Shown: in pieces, positions 22,301-34,649 of the stretch
How the letters are laid out: every line of letters starts with the position of its first letter
Position numbering within the stretch: the stretch's first letter is position 1
Assembly (NCBI RefSeq): GCF_029227915.1
Contig: NC_079877.1
Span: forward strand, 25,321,851-25,385,850
DNA: 64,000 bases
Origin: Hydractinia symbiolongicarpus
Lineage: Eukaryota > Cnidaria > Hydrozoa > Anthoathecata > Hydractiniidae
Direction of reading: 5' to 3'
Notes under the pieces: model-generated
Database searches by the model: none
Told to the model about the DNA's origin: nothing
The model's input: only the letters and a program-made list of their open reading frames with translations
Translations under genes and position numbers: made by a program

Positions 22301-23552
22301 TTACGATTGAAACGCACAAAAAGGGATTCCTACCTGAAGAACGATTTTTTTAATGTTGTGGAGAATAAAAAGTTGTTTATCAAGTTTTTGGTAATTTTTT
22401 GAAAATCTTTTTTCGTTCTCAAGATATTAAGCTTCAAAGATTTTCAACTGAGCTTATGACATCATCATTGATGGTGTGATAAAGTGGTAAGCTTGAATTA
22501 TTACTGGAGATATCTTGCAAATCTACTTAATATCAAAACTTCTAAGCAGTGTGGTTATGACATTATAAGATCCCGGTTTTGAATATTTAAAATCTGGAAT
22601 AATTTGAGAACGAAAAAAGATTTGAAAATAATTCCAAAGGGCTTGATAAACAACTTTTTATTCTCCACAACATATAAAAAATCTTTTTTGAGCCAGGAAT
22701 CCCTCTAAATACTTAGCGCGGAAAGAAATGTATAATGTAAAATCAGCACATGTTTTTTTGTAAAACCCATGTTTTTAAGAACGTTGAGGCTAAAATTTTA
22801 TCAAAAATTGAAAACATGTACCCAGCTTGAATTTCTTTATGTCTTATAGGAACAAAAAGGAGACAAGATTTACGAAACAAATATTTCTAAAGAGTTTTCT
22901 GGTATACGTGTATGATTTTACTGTAAGATAACTTGAACCTCAACTATTTCTTCCAATCCGAAAATATTTATAATCATCGGTAAATACGATACGGCTATAA
23001 TACGGCTTTCCTTTTTTTGGAAAAACGTAAAATAAGAAAATTTGAGGCTAAGAAACTGTGAAAAATATTTTTTTCTACGTAAGGGCTTACAGAAGACGTT
23101 TTTTATAGGTAAATATTTTGGATCCTCACAAGGAATACAAATTTATAATTCTTAAAATATTCTTAATGTTTAAACTTTTTTTTCGACCTAGCGTTTGTTA
23201 TCAAAATAATTCTTATGAAAGACTGTGTAGCTCCATACCTGTATATCCGTATGTATACCTAAACAAAAATGTTGCTTAAATTCGCTGAGACTTTTAGCTA
23301 AATAACATAAAACCGTGTTGCCTAATTTCCTTGTGGCCTAAAACGCTTCTCTCAACCTATGACAAAAATATAAAATATTAATTTTTTAATTCTTTCACTT
23401 TTTAGTTTAAAGCAATAGACAGTATTAGCAGAATAGGTAAGTTATTTTTTGAAAAAACTTTTTTTCTCCTTTGCGAAGAGACATAATTAATAGTACTTAC
23501 TAATCTGAAAGACAACTCCAAGGAGCAGCACTAAGAAAAGGTATCGATGCAT
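19319..23552 (-). CDS. Gene 1: Ig-Ig-FN3-CUB surface protein, GPI-type tail (frameshift in Ig1)
   Basis: Seven exons on the reverse strand: signal peptide 23552-23501 (MHRYLFLVLLLGVVFQ); Ig1 21981-21617; Ig2 split over 21481-21323 and 21234-21112; FN3 21023-20652; CUB 20072-19701; tail 19401-19319. Every junction has GT/AG and phase 1. Ig2 begins ERPEFQTFTV. FN3 has SITVRWLHIPS and YGIVVYGVNSLGNGP. CUB has ISSPSYPSPYDHNLNCSYYI and GFKANVYMV. The last exon is Ser/Thr-rich and then hydrophobic up to the stop, as for a GPI-anchor signal. The Ig1 exon is 365 bases where 366 would keep phase; one base is missing near 21808, so Ig1 shifts frame. Otherwise about 508 residues. Probable cell-surface recognition or adhesion protein; paralogous to gene 2. 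Confidence 0.8.
22322..22704. mobile_element. MITE with long terminal inverted repeats
   Basis: About 383 bp in the first intron of gene 1. Both ends start AGGGATTCCT and remain similar over roughly 110 bp (for example GTTGTGGAGAATAAAAAGTT and TTTTTTCGTTCTCAA). The centre of ~160 bp is non-coding. No clear target duplication, so the superfamily is uncertain. Confidence 0.8.
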
Positions 23553-24323
23553 GTTCCAATAAGTGACTGACCTTCTTTAAAATGAACCAACTTGGCGAGC
23601 GACAAATTATTTTAAACTTGTATAAAATAAATTCTTCGCATCGTTATACTCATGCAACGTCTCACTAAGCTTTTGTAATTGTTGATTCAATTTAATACAG
23701 ACATTGTTCTTTTTCCATGAATTTCTTTGTCATTTGTAGTACTGTTTATTTATCATGTCAACATTAATTTAATGCCTGGTTTTTCTTACTTAGTTATCTA
23801 ATTTTAAAACCAACATCGTCCCTAGGATATTTTAAGTATTTTACATTGGTACGGAACCAATTTTTACAAAAAAAGGCCTGCGGACGAAGTTTGCCAAACA
23901 CGCTTTCTTCTTAGCTTTTCAACATTTTAATATGCATAGAAGAGATTCTGTGATTAAAAGTCATGTAAAACCTGGAATTTTCAACTCGTTCAAGGGTCCA
24001 CAAATGTGTAATGGAAAATTTCAGTATTAATTTGAGATTCCTGACATTTTGAGGTGATCTGGAACTGAGCTAGTAACCATTTGTTCATAACGCAGGTTTT
24101 CGTGTAGAAACCATTCCTTTAAACTGACAATTTGTTTACACTCGACAAACATTTTATTTTCATACTAAAAGTAGGGGAAATCTTGAAATCAAGGGAATTT
24201 CTTGCCGACCAACGAATTTCTAATTGACGGTGTTTGGGGATTTTTTCATCTTATCGTTGATGCTGAGTAATGTTTGCACATTAAAATACGAATTAAAAAC
24301 AAACAAACAAGAGAGGGTCAAAA

Positions 24324-24516
24324 TCAACCTCGTTCCCAGGGCATTTTGCCTTGTTGATGAAGTTGATAGCGGCAAAAAGGCCCTGGAACAGATTGGTCAC
24401 ATGATCGTTTATAATTTATCATAATTATACCCAAGAAATAATTTATGCATAGTTGCATTGTTGGCCACTCTGTAGTAACGGCTTAGGGGTCACAAGAACC
24501 TGGGGACGAGGTTGGA
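24324..24516. mobile_element. 193-bp MITE, TCAACCTCGT family
   Basis: It starts TCAACCTCGTTCCCAGGGCA and ends with the inverse CCTGGGGACGAGGTTGG. The terminal repeats match those of the 3.1-kb element at 30791-33924, so it is probably a small non-autonomous relative. No clear target duplication remains. Confidence 0.7.
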
Positions 24517-26633
24517 TCGAAGTAAAAACATCTATGACGGAAGGGATTCGTTCTTCTAAAGTATCATGATGTTATTTTGAGGCAAAGAATATGACGATTT
24601 TAAAATGTAAATTCTTTCCTAAATCAGTTACTAAACTATATTTTGATAGAAAGATTGTGTAGATTGGTAGACCACACTACAAAATTCTTATTTTGCGAGT
24701 TTTATAATTTCTCTATTAAAATGGTTCAACCACAAAACGTTGACAAATGTAGCACACCCCATTTTGTTGTTTAATTATTACTTGTACAAACAAAAATAAT
24801 AAATATAACTTGAGCGATGATTAAAAATATAACTGAAATAAGCCATAAGTGCACATAAATTAATTTCAAAAATATTCATTTAAAGTAATTACGATAAGAA
24901 ACGTAATAACGACCTGGCTTTATCTAGATTTGATATCTTTACTGTTCACAAACAACTGTTGGAGTTCAAATATCTTACTTGGGAAATGTAAAGATTTATA
25001 ATACAACTCTATAAAAAACAAATTTACAAGAAGCAGATAATCTAGTCATCAGACTATATAAAATATATTTTTGCTTTTCCTTCTTGAACTTTGTTTTCAA
25101 ATAAAACAAAGCAAAAAATCTTACCGTAACCCATTGGCTCGTGTTCGTGATATTTAGGCTTTGCAACCTTTGCGATCTTGTATTTTAAAGAAGTGACTCT
25201 ACGAAGCATGTCTGAGGAAAATTTTAATAAGTGTGGATCAAGGGAATAAAAAGTGTTTAGGAGGGAGATGTGAGACCTGAAGTTTGCTAAGCAAACTTTT
25301 GGCGCAATTTAAGGCCTAGATCTTAAGTAACTGGATTGCTCATAGAAAAGCGTGCAACTAGAATATATAAAGATGGCCTTAGAAACTCACTAACTCAAAA
25401 GATACTGTTTAAATAGGACTAAAACTTTCCTCTTGGTCAAGGTTCCTACTTTAAGAGTTGCCATGGCACTCATGTTGTTAACCTTCGTACCAGAAAAAAA
25501 TATTCTGATATACCAACTTTTTTATTACAAACCTTCCTTATTGTCTCAATTTTATGAAGACTACTTCACGGCAAAAGCAATATCACCGACCGGTTATGGT
25601 CAACGGTAAAAGCACGTGTTTTCGAAAGAATGCTGACCTCAGCAATTATTTTCCCGCTCAATCATTTCCCGTCATGCTTTAATATATTTGTGTCTCCAGT
25701 TTCTTAACAGAAAAAAAGACATTTAAAAGTTAATGAAAAATGTGTAAACAGTGTTAAAGGAAGTCTTCTGACGTTGTTTGAGTCGGACAGGTGGGAAAGA
25801 TTGTCCCTTCGCCTTTCTTGACAAAAAAACTTCAAGATACGCTGTTTATATGGTTTTATATTTCGTCAGTTACAATAATACAATATCAGTGCACAGGCGA
25901 GGAATTGGATGCCTTTTATTCTTTATTAACAACTTAATAATTTTGTTGTAATACTATGTCCTTCCCTACAGTAATAACAACCGTCAGTCTGTTCAAAATG
26001 GTCACGCCGCAGCTTATTTCTGGCCACCACAGAGACTAACGACTATTTTATTTTTGCCAATTTTATCACGTATAAATTTTCTTCCAAACCGTTTCTGTAT
26101 AATATTTCGCGCGATAACGAAGTTTGATGCACGAATGCGCAAAAACTAACACTCGCAAAAGCTATTACTAATAAGTCAGTTTCGTTTATTTTTGAAGGCT
26201 TTTTCGATCCCTATAAAATCCAATGTGGATAGGGAATAAGAAAAGGTTGTTAGGTCACCGCAATTTCGAGATTGGTACTACGGATTATTAGACGCGATAA
26301 AATTAACTCAACAGTGCAGATCTTTTAAACGTATTAACCCGGCCATTTTTCGTCTAGTGTAGTACCGCCTCACACGTGAATGGGGCAGGGGAGCGCAAAG
26401 TGCCCACAAACCATAAACCCCGAACATACATAGTACACATGTAGACAGTCTTGATACAAAGAGTTCGATGTTAAAATATAAATTGATGGCGTTACACCTG
26501 CCTACAATAGGCCATTTATCCAATTTTAAATGAATTTGAATTTCTCAGCTTATTATACTGCGGCCTAAAATACTTGGTAGACTTATTGTCCGAATAGAAA
26601 TAATTTGATTTCCTATAACCTAAATGTTTTTGA

Positions 26634-26662
26634 TGACGTCATTAGGATGAAAAATGACGTCA
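26634..26662. promoter_or_regulatory. Pair of palindromic TGACGTCA sites
   Basis: Two perfect TGACGTCA octamers (26634-26641 and 26655-26662) are spaced 21 bases start to start, about two helical turns. This is the consensus CREB/ATF site. No adjacent gene start is apparent, so use is unproven. Confidence 0.4.
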
Positions 26663-27190
26663 TATTTGTTCAAAAGTTTCTTATTTTAACGGTAAGAGTA
26701 AAAAGATTATTATTTTTTATGAATTGACATATATTTCAATCATTCATAAGTTACAATGGTTGTTAATGCTGAAATGTGTAAATAATAAATGTATGTGCAA
26801 ACGTAATATAAATTCAATCAGAAATAAACAAAATGAACATGAGAAAAAAAAGAACATAGACGTAAAGCAGTCAAATAATCATATGAAAGTCTTGAGTTGT
26901 GAAAACGCATTCAACGACATTAGGATAAATGAACCATTATAATTGATCAAAGCTAAAGGAGGCTTGGTAGTCTAGATAATGCAAATTAAGAAAACGCGTA
27001 GAAAAAGAATATAATGTCGTTAATTATATCTCAAAAGACGCCATATTTTTAACAAACCTGATCTGTATTTTATCCTAAGGACATTGACAAGTCCTAATAA
27101 AAGTTAGGAAAAATGCGATAGGGTTAAGATGTAAAACTTCAGACCTAGTGTTATATCATAATTGTTATTAATAGTCGTAGTGCAACTTTA

Positions 27191-28208
27191 CTATAATACC
27201 ATTGCTGGAAAAAACGTCAAAATTAGTACTTTGAAGGTTAACTTAGTAGACTTACCTTTACACGGTGTTGAACCTCAAAAAATAAGAAAAAAGAGGTTTC
27301 CATATAAGAAGTATCAGGTTTTTTATGTACTGTTAAGTAAAGAAAAACTCACAACATTTAGCCGTCTTGTATCGCTGTCTGAACCAGTACAATCTTCAGT
27401 GGCAATACATACAACTTTTTTCGATTCTTTTGTCACAAGAAATGTCTTTTGTGTGATATTGCTAACTCAACCTACGAGAAATAAATAAAATTGTAGCAGT
27501 ATAATATCTAATCTATCTTCGTGCTTTAAATTCTTAAAATAATCAGTAAGTGTTCTCACCAGAACGAGGTTCGATCAACTTCAGTTCCACTTGTTGACAT
27601 GTTGAAGTCATGCCTTACTTAGCACTTTTAGTGTATATACTTCTTTCTCTGTGTTTGTGAAAATAGAGTATATGAGTTAACTTGTGTGCTATTGATCGGA
27701 TTATTGTGCATTTTTTTGTTTGAAAACAACTTTTTCCTGATCGTTTTTTCACGTAAGAACATCAACTCACGAGCTCAATGAGTAATTAGTCTTTTCGTGT
27801 TTACTTGTATATCCTTTTTTTTGCACAGCAATAAGTGTTAATGGTATTATAATTAAAATCTTATAGTACTTCAAGTGTGTATGTTATACTTACATCGGCT
27901 AATGGAGTATTCAGACTGCATCGGTAAGAATGTTCATCTGATTTTTGTACATTTCTTAGTCTGAAAGCGTCATTTCTTGTGACAACATCCACTCTTGAGC
28001 TCATTGCATCATTACTTTTTTGCAGTGGATTTGTATGCCCTACCTTTAGTACAACAGTTCTAAACCTGCTAAAGCTTTTAACATAACCGCATTTTACTCC
28101 AAGCAGTGTCACCAGTATCCAAATTATATCTCCATTCAAAAATGACACATCCACCTTCATTGGCCCATTCTTTCTGATCACTACTGGGCGTGAACCAGTG
28201 ACCATATT
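27191..28208 (-). pseudogene. Broken copy of the Ig/CUB surface gene
   Basis: Recognisable reverse-strand exons: Ig1 28208 to about 27866 (HTNPLQKSNDAMSSRVDVV, then FRLRNVQKSDEHSYRC), with a frameshift after about 50 codons and no donor; a remnant of the first Ig2 exon near 27562-27605 (MSTSGTE); the second Ig2 exon 27475-27353 with a TGA at its second codon; and an intact hydrophobic tail exon 27273-27191, the same length (83 bases) as that of gene 1. FN3 and CUB exons are absent. Clearly non-functional as a full receptor. Confidence 0.8.
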
Positions 28209-30783
28209 CTAAAATAAGAATAAAAGTAAAATGAATATAAATATGACAATACATATCAAATAGACTACCTGAAAGTTAGACTTACATGAAATCCTCCAAT
28301 GTTAACAGAAATAAGGAAAGACCCTTAGAAAATGTCTGTGAAAGTCCCCATACATGTTTCTTAATTGAAGAAGAAAAATAAAACAATTAAGGAAAACAGA
28401 GAAGAAATCTTAAGAATTTGACATCAACAATAAATATTTTCAACATTTTGGTGAAAAATGACGCTGATCTTTTATATGGAAGGCACAAAATTATGACTAA
28501 AGATAAAATATAAGATATGTCAACAACGCAGTGCCATAACACTCCACAGTTGGTGTTTAATCAATAAACTCATTTGCACAAATCTGAATTATAACAGAGA
28601 AGTAAATAATATTGAAATTCCGGCCATAGTAAATACAGCAGTAGCAAAGATTACTTCTTAGTACTAACTTATGGCGTAGACAACTACATTTGACATGGTA
28701 ACCTTCATGCATGTATTCTGCGAAATTATAGCCTACTTACTTCGTGATTTAATTGTATACCTCTTAGTGGATCTTGTAAATGGATATTTATAAACTGATT
28801 TGGAGAGTATCCAGTTATTTTAAAAATTACTGTAAATTTGGCTTAACACTATAATATATTGTCTGTCTCGTCTATATAGAACGTGTCGTAAGTATGCAAC
28901 TCATCATTTAAATCTCATCATTTAAATCTACTAACTAAGTTCTATAAGACACAACGCGTTTCTATGTTTTCTAGGAGTTTCTTTGTCATTTGTGATGTTG
29001 TATCTCTCAAGTCAACATTAATTTAATGCCTGGATTTTGCTTACTTAGTTTTCTAATTCTAAACACGTTTCGTCCCGGGTGAGTAATGTTTGGTATTACT
29101 TTTAGTTTGTTGATTTCGGACACTGATTGCTAAGAAGTTTTACGTTTCAATTAAAGCATTTTGAGGAGATCTGGAATCGAGCTAGTAACAAATTGTAAAT
29201 AACAATTATGGTTTCTTGTAGAAAGCATTCGTCATAAGAACTGACATAATTTCTTTACAGGGGAAAAGGTTTTTTGCCCATCAAGAAATCACCAAAAAGT
29301 TTTATTGCGTTTATCTAATTGTTGACGTCGAGTATTCTATGCACGAAATTAAAAGGTATTTGAGTCAGTAAACTAAAAATATGAATTAAAAAAGCAAACA
29401 AGAGTGGGCCGGAATAAAAGGACACACAATTTATAAAAACAGCTATGAAAGAAAGGAATCGATACTTGTAAAGTATTTTGGTTCTATTTCAAGGCAATGT
29501 ATAATATTGGTAAGTATAACTTACCACAGATGTCAATGAAATGCGTAACTAGAGTGTTTTTCTCACCGCCACCAAGAACCTCGTGAAAGTGTATTACAGT
29601 TGAATACAGTATAGAGATACAGCGACTCTTGTGCAAACTAGGGGAAAAAAACTGCCAGTCCGTGCTACATGAACTCCCTTGTCGAACCAGATGTTTTGAG
29701 ACGATTTTGTTTAATAAATTCAACACACGTTGACCATAGTGAAATAAATTTTTTGTCGTTAAAAAAAAATTTTTTTCAGAGGCTAAAAACAATTACTTTA
29801 TTCTTACCCATTTTCGCATGTAATAATTTTCCTGCAGCGAGAGAAAACCTTTTTGCGCGCGCGATAGATACCGCTCAGGATTAAATATATTCCTACGAAT
29901 AAGAATAAAGAAATAGTAAAATTCAGGGTTTTAGAAAATAGGTGTTAACATTTCTGTACTGCATTTCGCGAGATGATGAAATTTTTTGCGCGATTGTGCA
30001 AAATTAGTGCCCCTTGAAAACTAGTTCGAATTAGCTAGGTTTATTTGTCGGTTGCTTTCCTAAACCTTACAAAATTCAGCCTGGATAGGCCAAAGTAAAA
30101 AGGATTTTTACCACTGTAATTTTCAGTTTTGGATTACAGATTATCAGGCACCAGAATATCATCTAGGCAGAGTGAATCTTTTAAAATAGATTTATTATTT
30201 AAAATTTTAATACTATCTAAAAAATAACATATAATCAATTTAAAATACTTGCTTTGTGAAAGAAGTTATAGCAGGCTGGTCAGTACAGACCTAACTTTAT
30301 ATAATCCGAGGTTTTAAATTTCTGAATTAAACGTAGTATAAGAACTGCTTATAAACGAGAAAGAAACATGTTCACATGATATATCTTTTGATGCGAAGAA
30401 ACTTATCGATCCAATTTGCTAATCAGATGTAGCTTTAAAAAAGATAACCCGATGAAAATGATTGACAGAAGATGTTAATGATAAACAAGAAGCCCTGGGG
30501 GCTCTAAGAATTTCCGCGCGCTACCAAAATATTTGATGAAAACCTGCTAATTCGTTGTGTTATTGTAACAAACATTCGAAGGGGTTTGGTGCATGAACCT
30601 CTGAAGATAAAGCACACCACTGACATTATATCTTACAACAAACGCAAACAAATCGAAACGTGTCATTAAACTCACATTTTAAAAGAAATTGCTAACAAAA
30701 AACACAGGCTATCATTCATGGCTGAAAGTCTTGCGATTGAAACGTTTATGGTCTTAAACGGCATTAGTTGACAAAAAATCAAA
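28209..30783. other. Copy B flank of the segmental duplication
   Basis: Non-coding blocks similar to 23715-26320 (see that entry). No signal-peptide exon equivalent to 23552-23501 could be recognised here. The remainder is AT-rich without supportable genes. Confidence 0.5.
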
Positions 30784-30790
30784 ATTTTGA

Positions 30791-33700
30791 TCAACCTCGT
30801 CCCCAGGGCATCTTGTATCTTTTCTGACCCCGGGACGGCGATACGAACATGGCCCTGGAGGAGGCTGGTCCGATATGAAACCTGATTGGCGCGGATATGT
30901 CAAATAATTATTGCGTCATACAAAACATTTTGGCGAGGCGGCGAGTCTGTGACCAACAGGAGGAAGCTGTTCGTTTTAAAATGGCGGAGGTGTATCAGCA
31001 GTATCAAGTTTTTTTTAAAGTGAAAAATTTAATAAAAAGCATTACTAAGCAATGAGAGTATAAAATAAGACATCATAAAGTAATACTGCTTACATGACAA
31101 TATTTCAATAGCTGGGAATGTTTAATAAAGCTAGAAAAGTTGTTAGCTAGCACACTATACCTAACACACTATCAAGGTAAGAACAAAAGAAAGAAACTCA
31201 ATTTGTTTCCAAGTGGCCAGGTTTGATTTGCAGCTTTTTGCAAAGACTGACGTTGCATAAAATTGCCGCCCATGTCCTTTATAGACAAAATAATTTTGCA
31301 CAAAGTATCGAAAATGTTTTTTTTTTACAAAATATATATACATTACGTTTTAAATTATATCAGGTTGTTATTAGTGGGCATGTTTTATTACCTTATATGC
31401 TTTGGTTACTATAAAAGATATAAAAAGCCAATAGGTTAACCGTCGGAGCCATTTTATCATTGAATGCACATTTATCCGGCCTAATTCAAGAAAATTCAAA
31501 TTGCAAAAGCTTCAGTAAAAAAATAAAGTTATTGACTTGAAACTTGTTAAGGAGTACCTTTAAACCTATCTGATAAAATATAAAATTACACCAGGCATGA
31601 AAAATTTAAAAAGCCATTTTGAGGAAGAGAAAAAGGTAGGAAGATTTTCTTAAACTGATTCTTGCTAGGCCTTTTTTAACACGCTATGAAGAAATTTCAG
31701 AAAATCGAACTCAATCAAATTTTATTGAGCGCTCAATTAGGCATATGGTTAAATCCAGGATGTATTGAAGATGGTGGTAGATATTTAACAGCTCACCACT
31801 GTGATATATTATCTCAAGAGTTTTAATACAAATTACAAAGAAGTGAACATAAAAAATCACAAAAAAAGTCTAAACCGAGTATATAGTTTATAAATGAATG
31901 AATGAATGAAATAAACATATATTTCAGTTTACTAGGAGATAAATATACATTATTAATTAAAAATTTTTTTGCCCTAGTAAACCCCGGAAACTGCCAAAGT
32001 TAGCAGAGCTCGAAGTATGACAGCCACCGTGGACAATACAAAACACACAACTTACACAGACAGACAAGCGAAAAAAATGTGAAAAATATTGCAATTGCAA
32101 ATCCCAAGAAAAAAGTGGTGTGAAAGTGATTGTGAACAATAGTAATTTTAGGTATATATAAATTAAACATAATTAGACAACAATGTATGCTTTATTAGAG
32201 ATTTAAGTCTATGCAAAGGGAGATCTAAAAGTCCCATAAGCGTCCCATAACTTCAGTAAAAATTAAAATATTGACTTGAGATTTGGTATGATATGGTTTT
32301 AGATTGGTTTGATGAAATTGAGCCAAAAAATAGTTCTATTATCATCATACATTCTGAGTTTCAGAATTTAGCCCTTTTCAAAGACGCCGATAAGCCGTTT
32401 TGACAGCATATCAATTTTGACCAAGATACAGATTCAGAAAATTTTAAAAGCTATTCTAACCTCAGAAATGTCAGATAAGATTCAACCTAAAATTATGCTA
32501 GTAAACAAAAAATTTAGTTGCAAGGAATGTCTCTTTGCTGACATCTTTTTGTGATAGGATGCTCTTATGAGAATACTGAATTAATCTTCACGGTTAGCTA
32601 GTTTGGCATTTTAAATATTTTCCAAGCAGAATGATAACAATAAATAGATGTATATATCAATAAAAATCGATTTTTGAACAGCAGCAGAATTTTGATGAGC
32701 TCTAAAAAGTGCGAATTTATGAAACTAATTTTGGTCCAAAATCCCCAAAATAATTTCCTCAAAAAATTATTCCCGAAACATTTTTTTCTCAAGGTAGCAA
32801 TACTTTGCTGTTCGTAAAGTCGTATATCAATTCTTTCTAAACTATTAAGGCAGTGATACATTAAATCGAGAAAACAGATCACACACAGACTTGTCGTTCT
32901 CGATTTTCAAACCAGCATAATGCTTTTGATAAAATTTTTGAATTATTTATGTTTTAAACAGAAAAAAACCTTGTTTTTGTATAAATTAGATGCAAATTAA
33001 GTGTATATACAAAATAAATGTGAGCTTGCTGAGTAAAAAATAAAAAAGCTGCAAGGCGTTTTAAAACATGTCATTAAGAAAAGAAAAAGCAGAATTTATC
33101 AGTAATGGGTGGCTTTTTGGAAATGTTAAGGCCACAAATGTAAAAGAAAAAAATACTTCTAAAGTAAATACTCTTCTGAAGCCTTTTTCACCCAATATAA
33201 CTGCAAGCAGTGAGTCCACCATAGTTGAATTCAGTTTCAGCTAAGTATTGTTTAAATACAGCAAAATCTTTGTCATCATATAAAAGCAGTAATGCAGACA
33301 CAGATATGAACTCACGGTAAATGAGAATTCTAAAGTTCAGCCAAAATGAATAAAAAATGTAAATGTTAATATGAGGTTAAATTTCTGCCTAGCTACTTTC
33401 AGTCGGGCACCTAGAATGATACGAACATTTGAAAATTATGTAGCCATATCTGCACCTTAGAGAACCAACGAAGTGCTATGTTCAGATGGGCAAATCATTT
33501 ACTAATTTCCAAGTTTCCCCTAGCTACAAGTTTTGCAACCCAGTGCTTGCTAGTCAACCAATTCAGTGAAATACACATAACTAAATTGCTTGAATTTCTT
33601 CAAGTAAACAGCAGCCTAAATAACATTATTGTATATTTATACATTTACACAAAACAATCAAGGGCAATATGCGAGAAGTTTGTGTGTTGCGATGAGAGGA

Positions 33701-33924
33701 ATCAAAACAAACTCGCCGCACGCATCTGTGACGTAAAAGGCCGATCTCGCTTAGCTCTGCAAGGTTATATTAAAACTTTGGTACATTGAGACAAATCTCA
33801 TTAAATATTACACACAGAAATACTGTGTATTGGAGGGTCACGTGACGAGGCCTCCTCCAGGGCCATGTTCGTATCGCCGTCCCGGGGTCAGAAAAGATAC
33901 AAGATGCCCTGGGGACGAGGTTGA
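30791..33924. mobile_element. 3.1-kb DNA transposon with 75-bp perfect TIRs
   Basis: Terminal inverted repeats at 30791-30865 and 33850-33924 are identical over 75 bases and begin TCAACCTCGTCCCCAGGGCA. A 7-bp direct repeat ATTTTGA flanks them (30784-30790 and 33925-33931). The sequence outside both ends belongs to the same 128-bp repeat unit, confirming a single insertion event. The interior has only short open frames with no transposase similarity that I can see, so it is probably non-autonomous. Related ends occur at 24324 (MITE), 15632 and about 43912 (degenerate). Superfamily unassigned. Confidence 0.8.
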
Positions 33925-34400
33925 ATTTTGATGTGACCATCATTTTCAGCATACTTTTTTTATTAAATGTGTCAATTTTTGTCGAAAATAAAGCAGTTTT
34001 AATTTTTGGATAAATTTTGGCCTGAAATGACATTTAGGTGACAAAAAATCAAACTTTTGTACCATCATCATTTTCAGCATACTTTATTTGTTAACTGTGC
34101 CAGATTTAGCCGAAAATGAAGTGGTTTTAATTTTTGGACCAATTTTGACCTAAAATAGCATTTAGGTGACAAAAATCAAAATTTTGATGTCACCATTATG
34201 TTCAGCATACTTTTTTTGTTAACTTTGCCAATTTTTGTTGAAAATGAAGTAGTTTTAATTTTTGGACCAATTTTGGCCTAAAATGACATTTAGGTGACAA
34301 AAATCAAAATTATTATGTCACCATTATGTTCAGCATACTCTTTTTGTTAACTGTGCCAAATTTTGTCGAAAACAAATACCAATTTTGGCCTGAAACGTCA
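33925..34400. repeat. 128-bp tandem repeat, about 3.7 copies
   Basis: Units beginning TTTAGGTGACAAAAATCAAA recur with starts at 34033, 34161 and 34289 (period 128). The first copy is split by the transposon at 30791-33924; its left part is at about 30765-30790. The sequence contains the conserved phrases CATTTTCAGCATACTTT and TTAATTTTTGGACCAATTTT. No coding potential. Confidence 0.85.
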
Positions 34401-34649
34401 ATACGAGACTTCCCAGTAGTTAAGGAGCTTGGGTACGAAGTTTACATCTGTGATTGAGCAAAGTGAAATCCCATGGTCGATTTTTTCTCAAAAAATGCTC
34501 CGAAAGAAAAAAACAACGGTTTTAAAGAATTTCCTACGCCTTCGGGCGCGGAAATTCAAGAAATGGTGATTTAAATTATTTTCTACAGATTTGTTCTTGT
34601 TTTTTCCTCACTATGTTAATTGGTAATTATTTATAGTTGTACTACAAAT

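Larger units (their letters stand above)
23553..27190. other. Upstream flank of gene 1, copy A of a segmental duplication
   Basis: No gene supported. Blocks at about 23715-23830 (tttctttgtcattt; gtcaacattaatttaatgcctgg), 24050-24130 and 26100-26320 are recognisably similar, in the same order, to 28975-29060, 29160-29240 and 29960-30190. The duplication that produced the broken gene copy therefore included several kb of upstream sequence. Confidence 0.6.
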
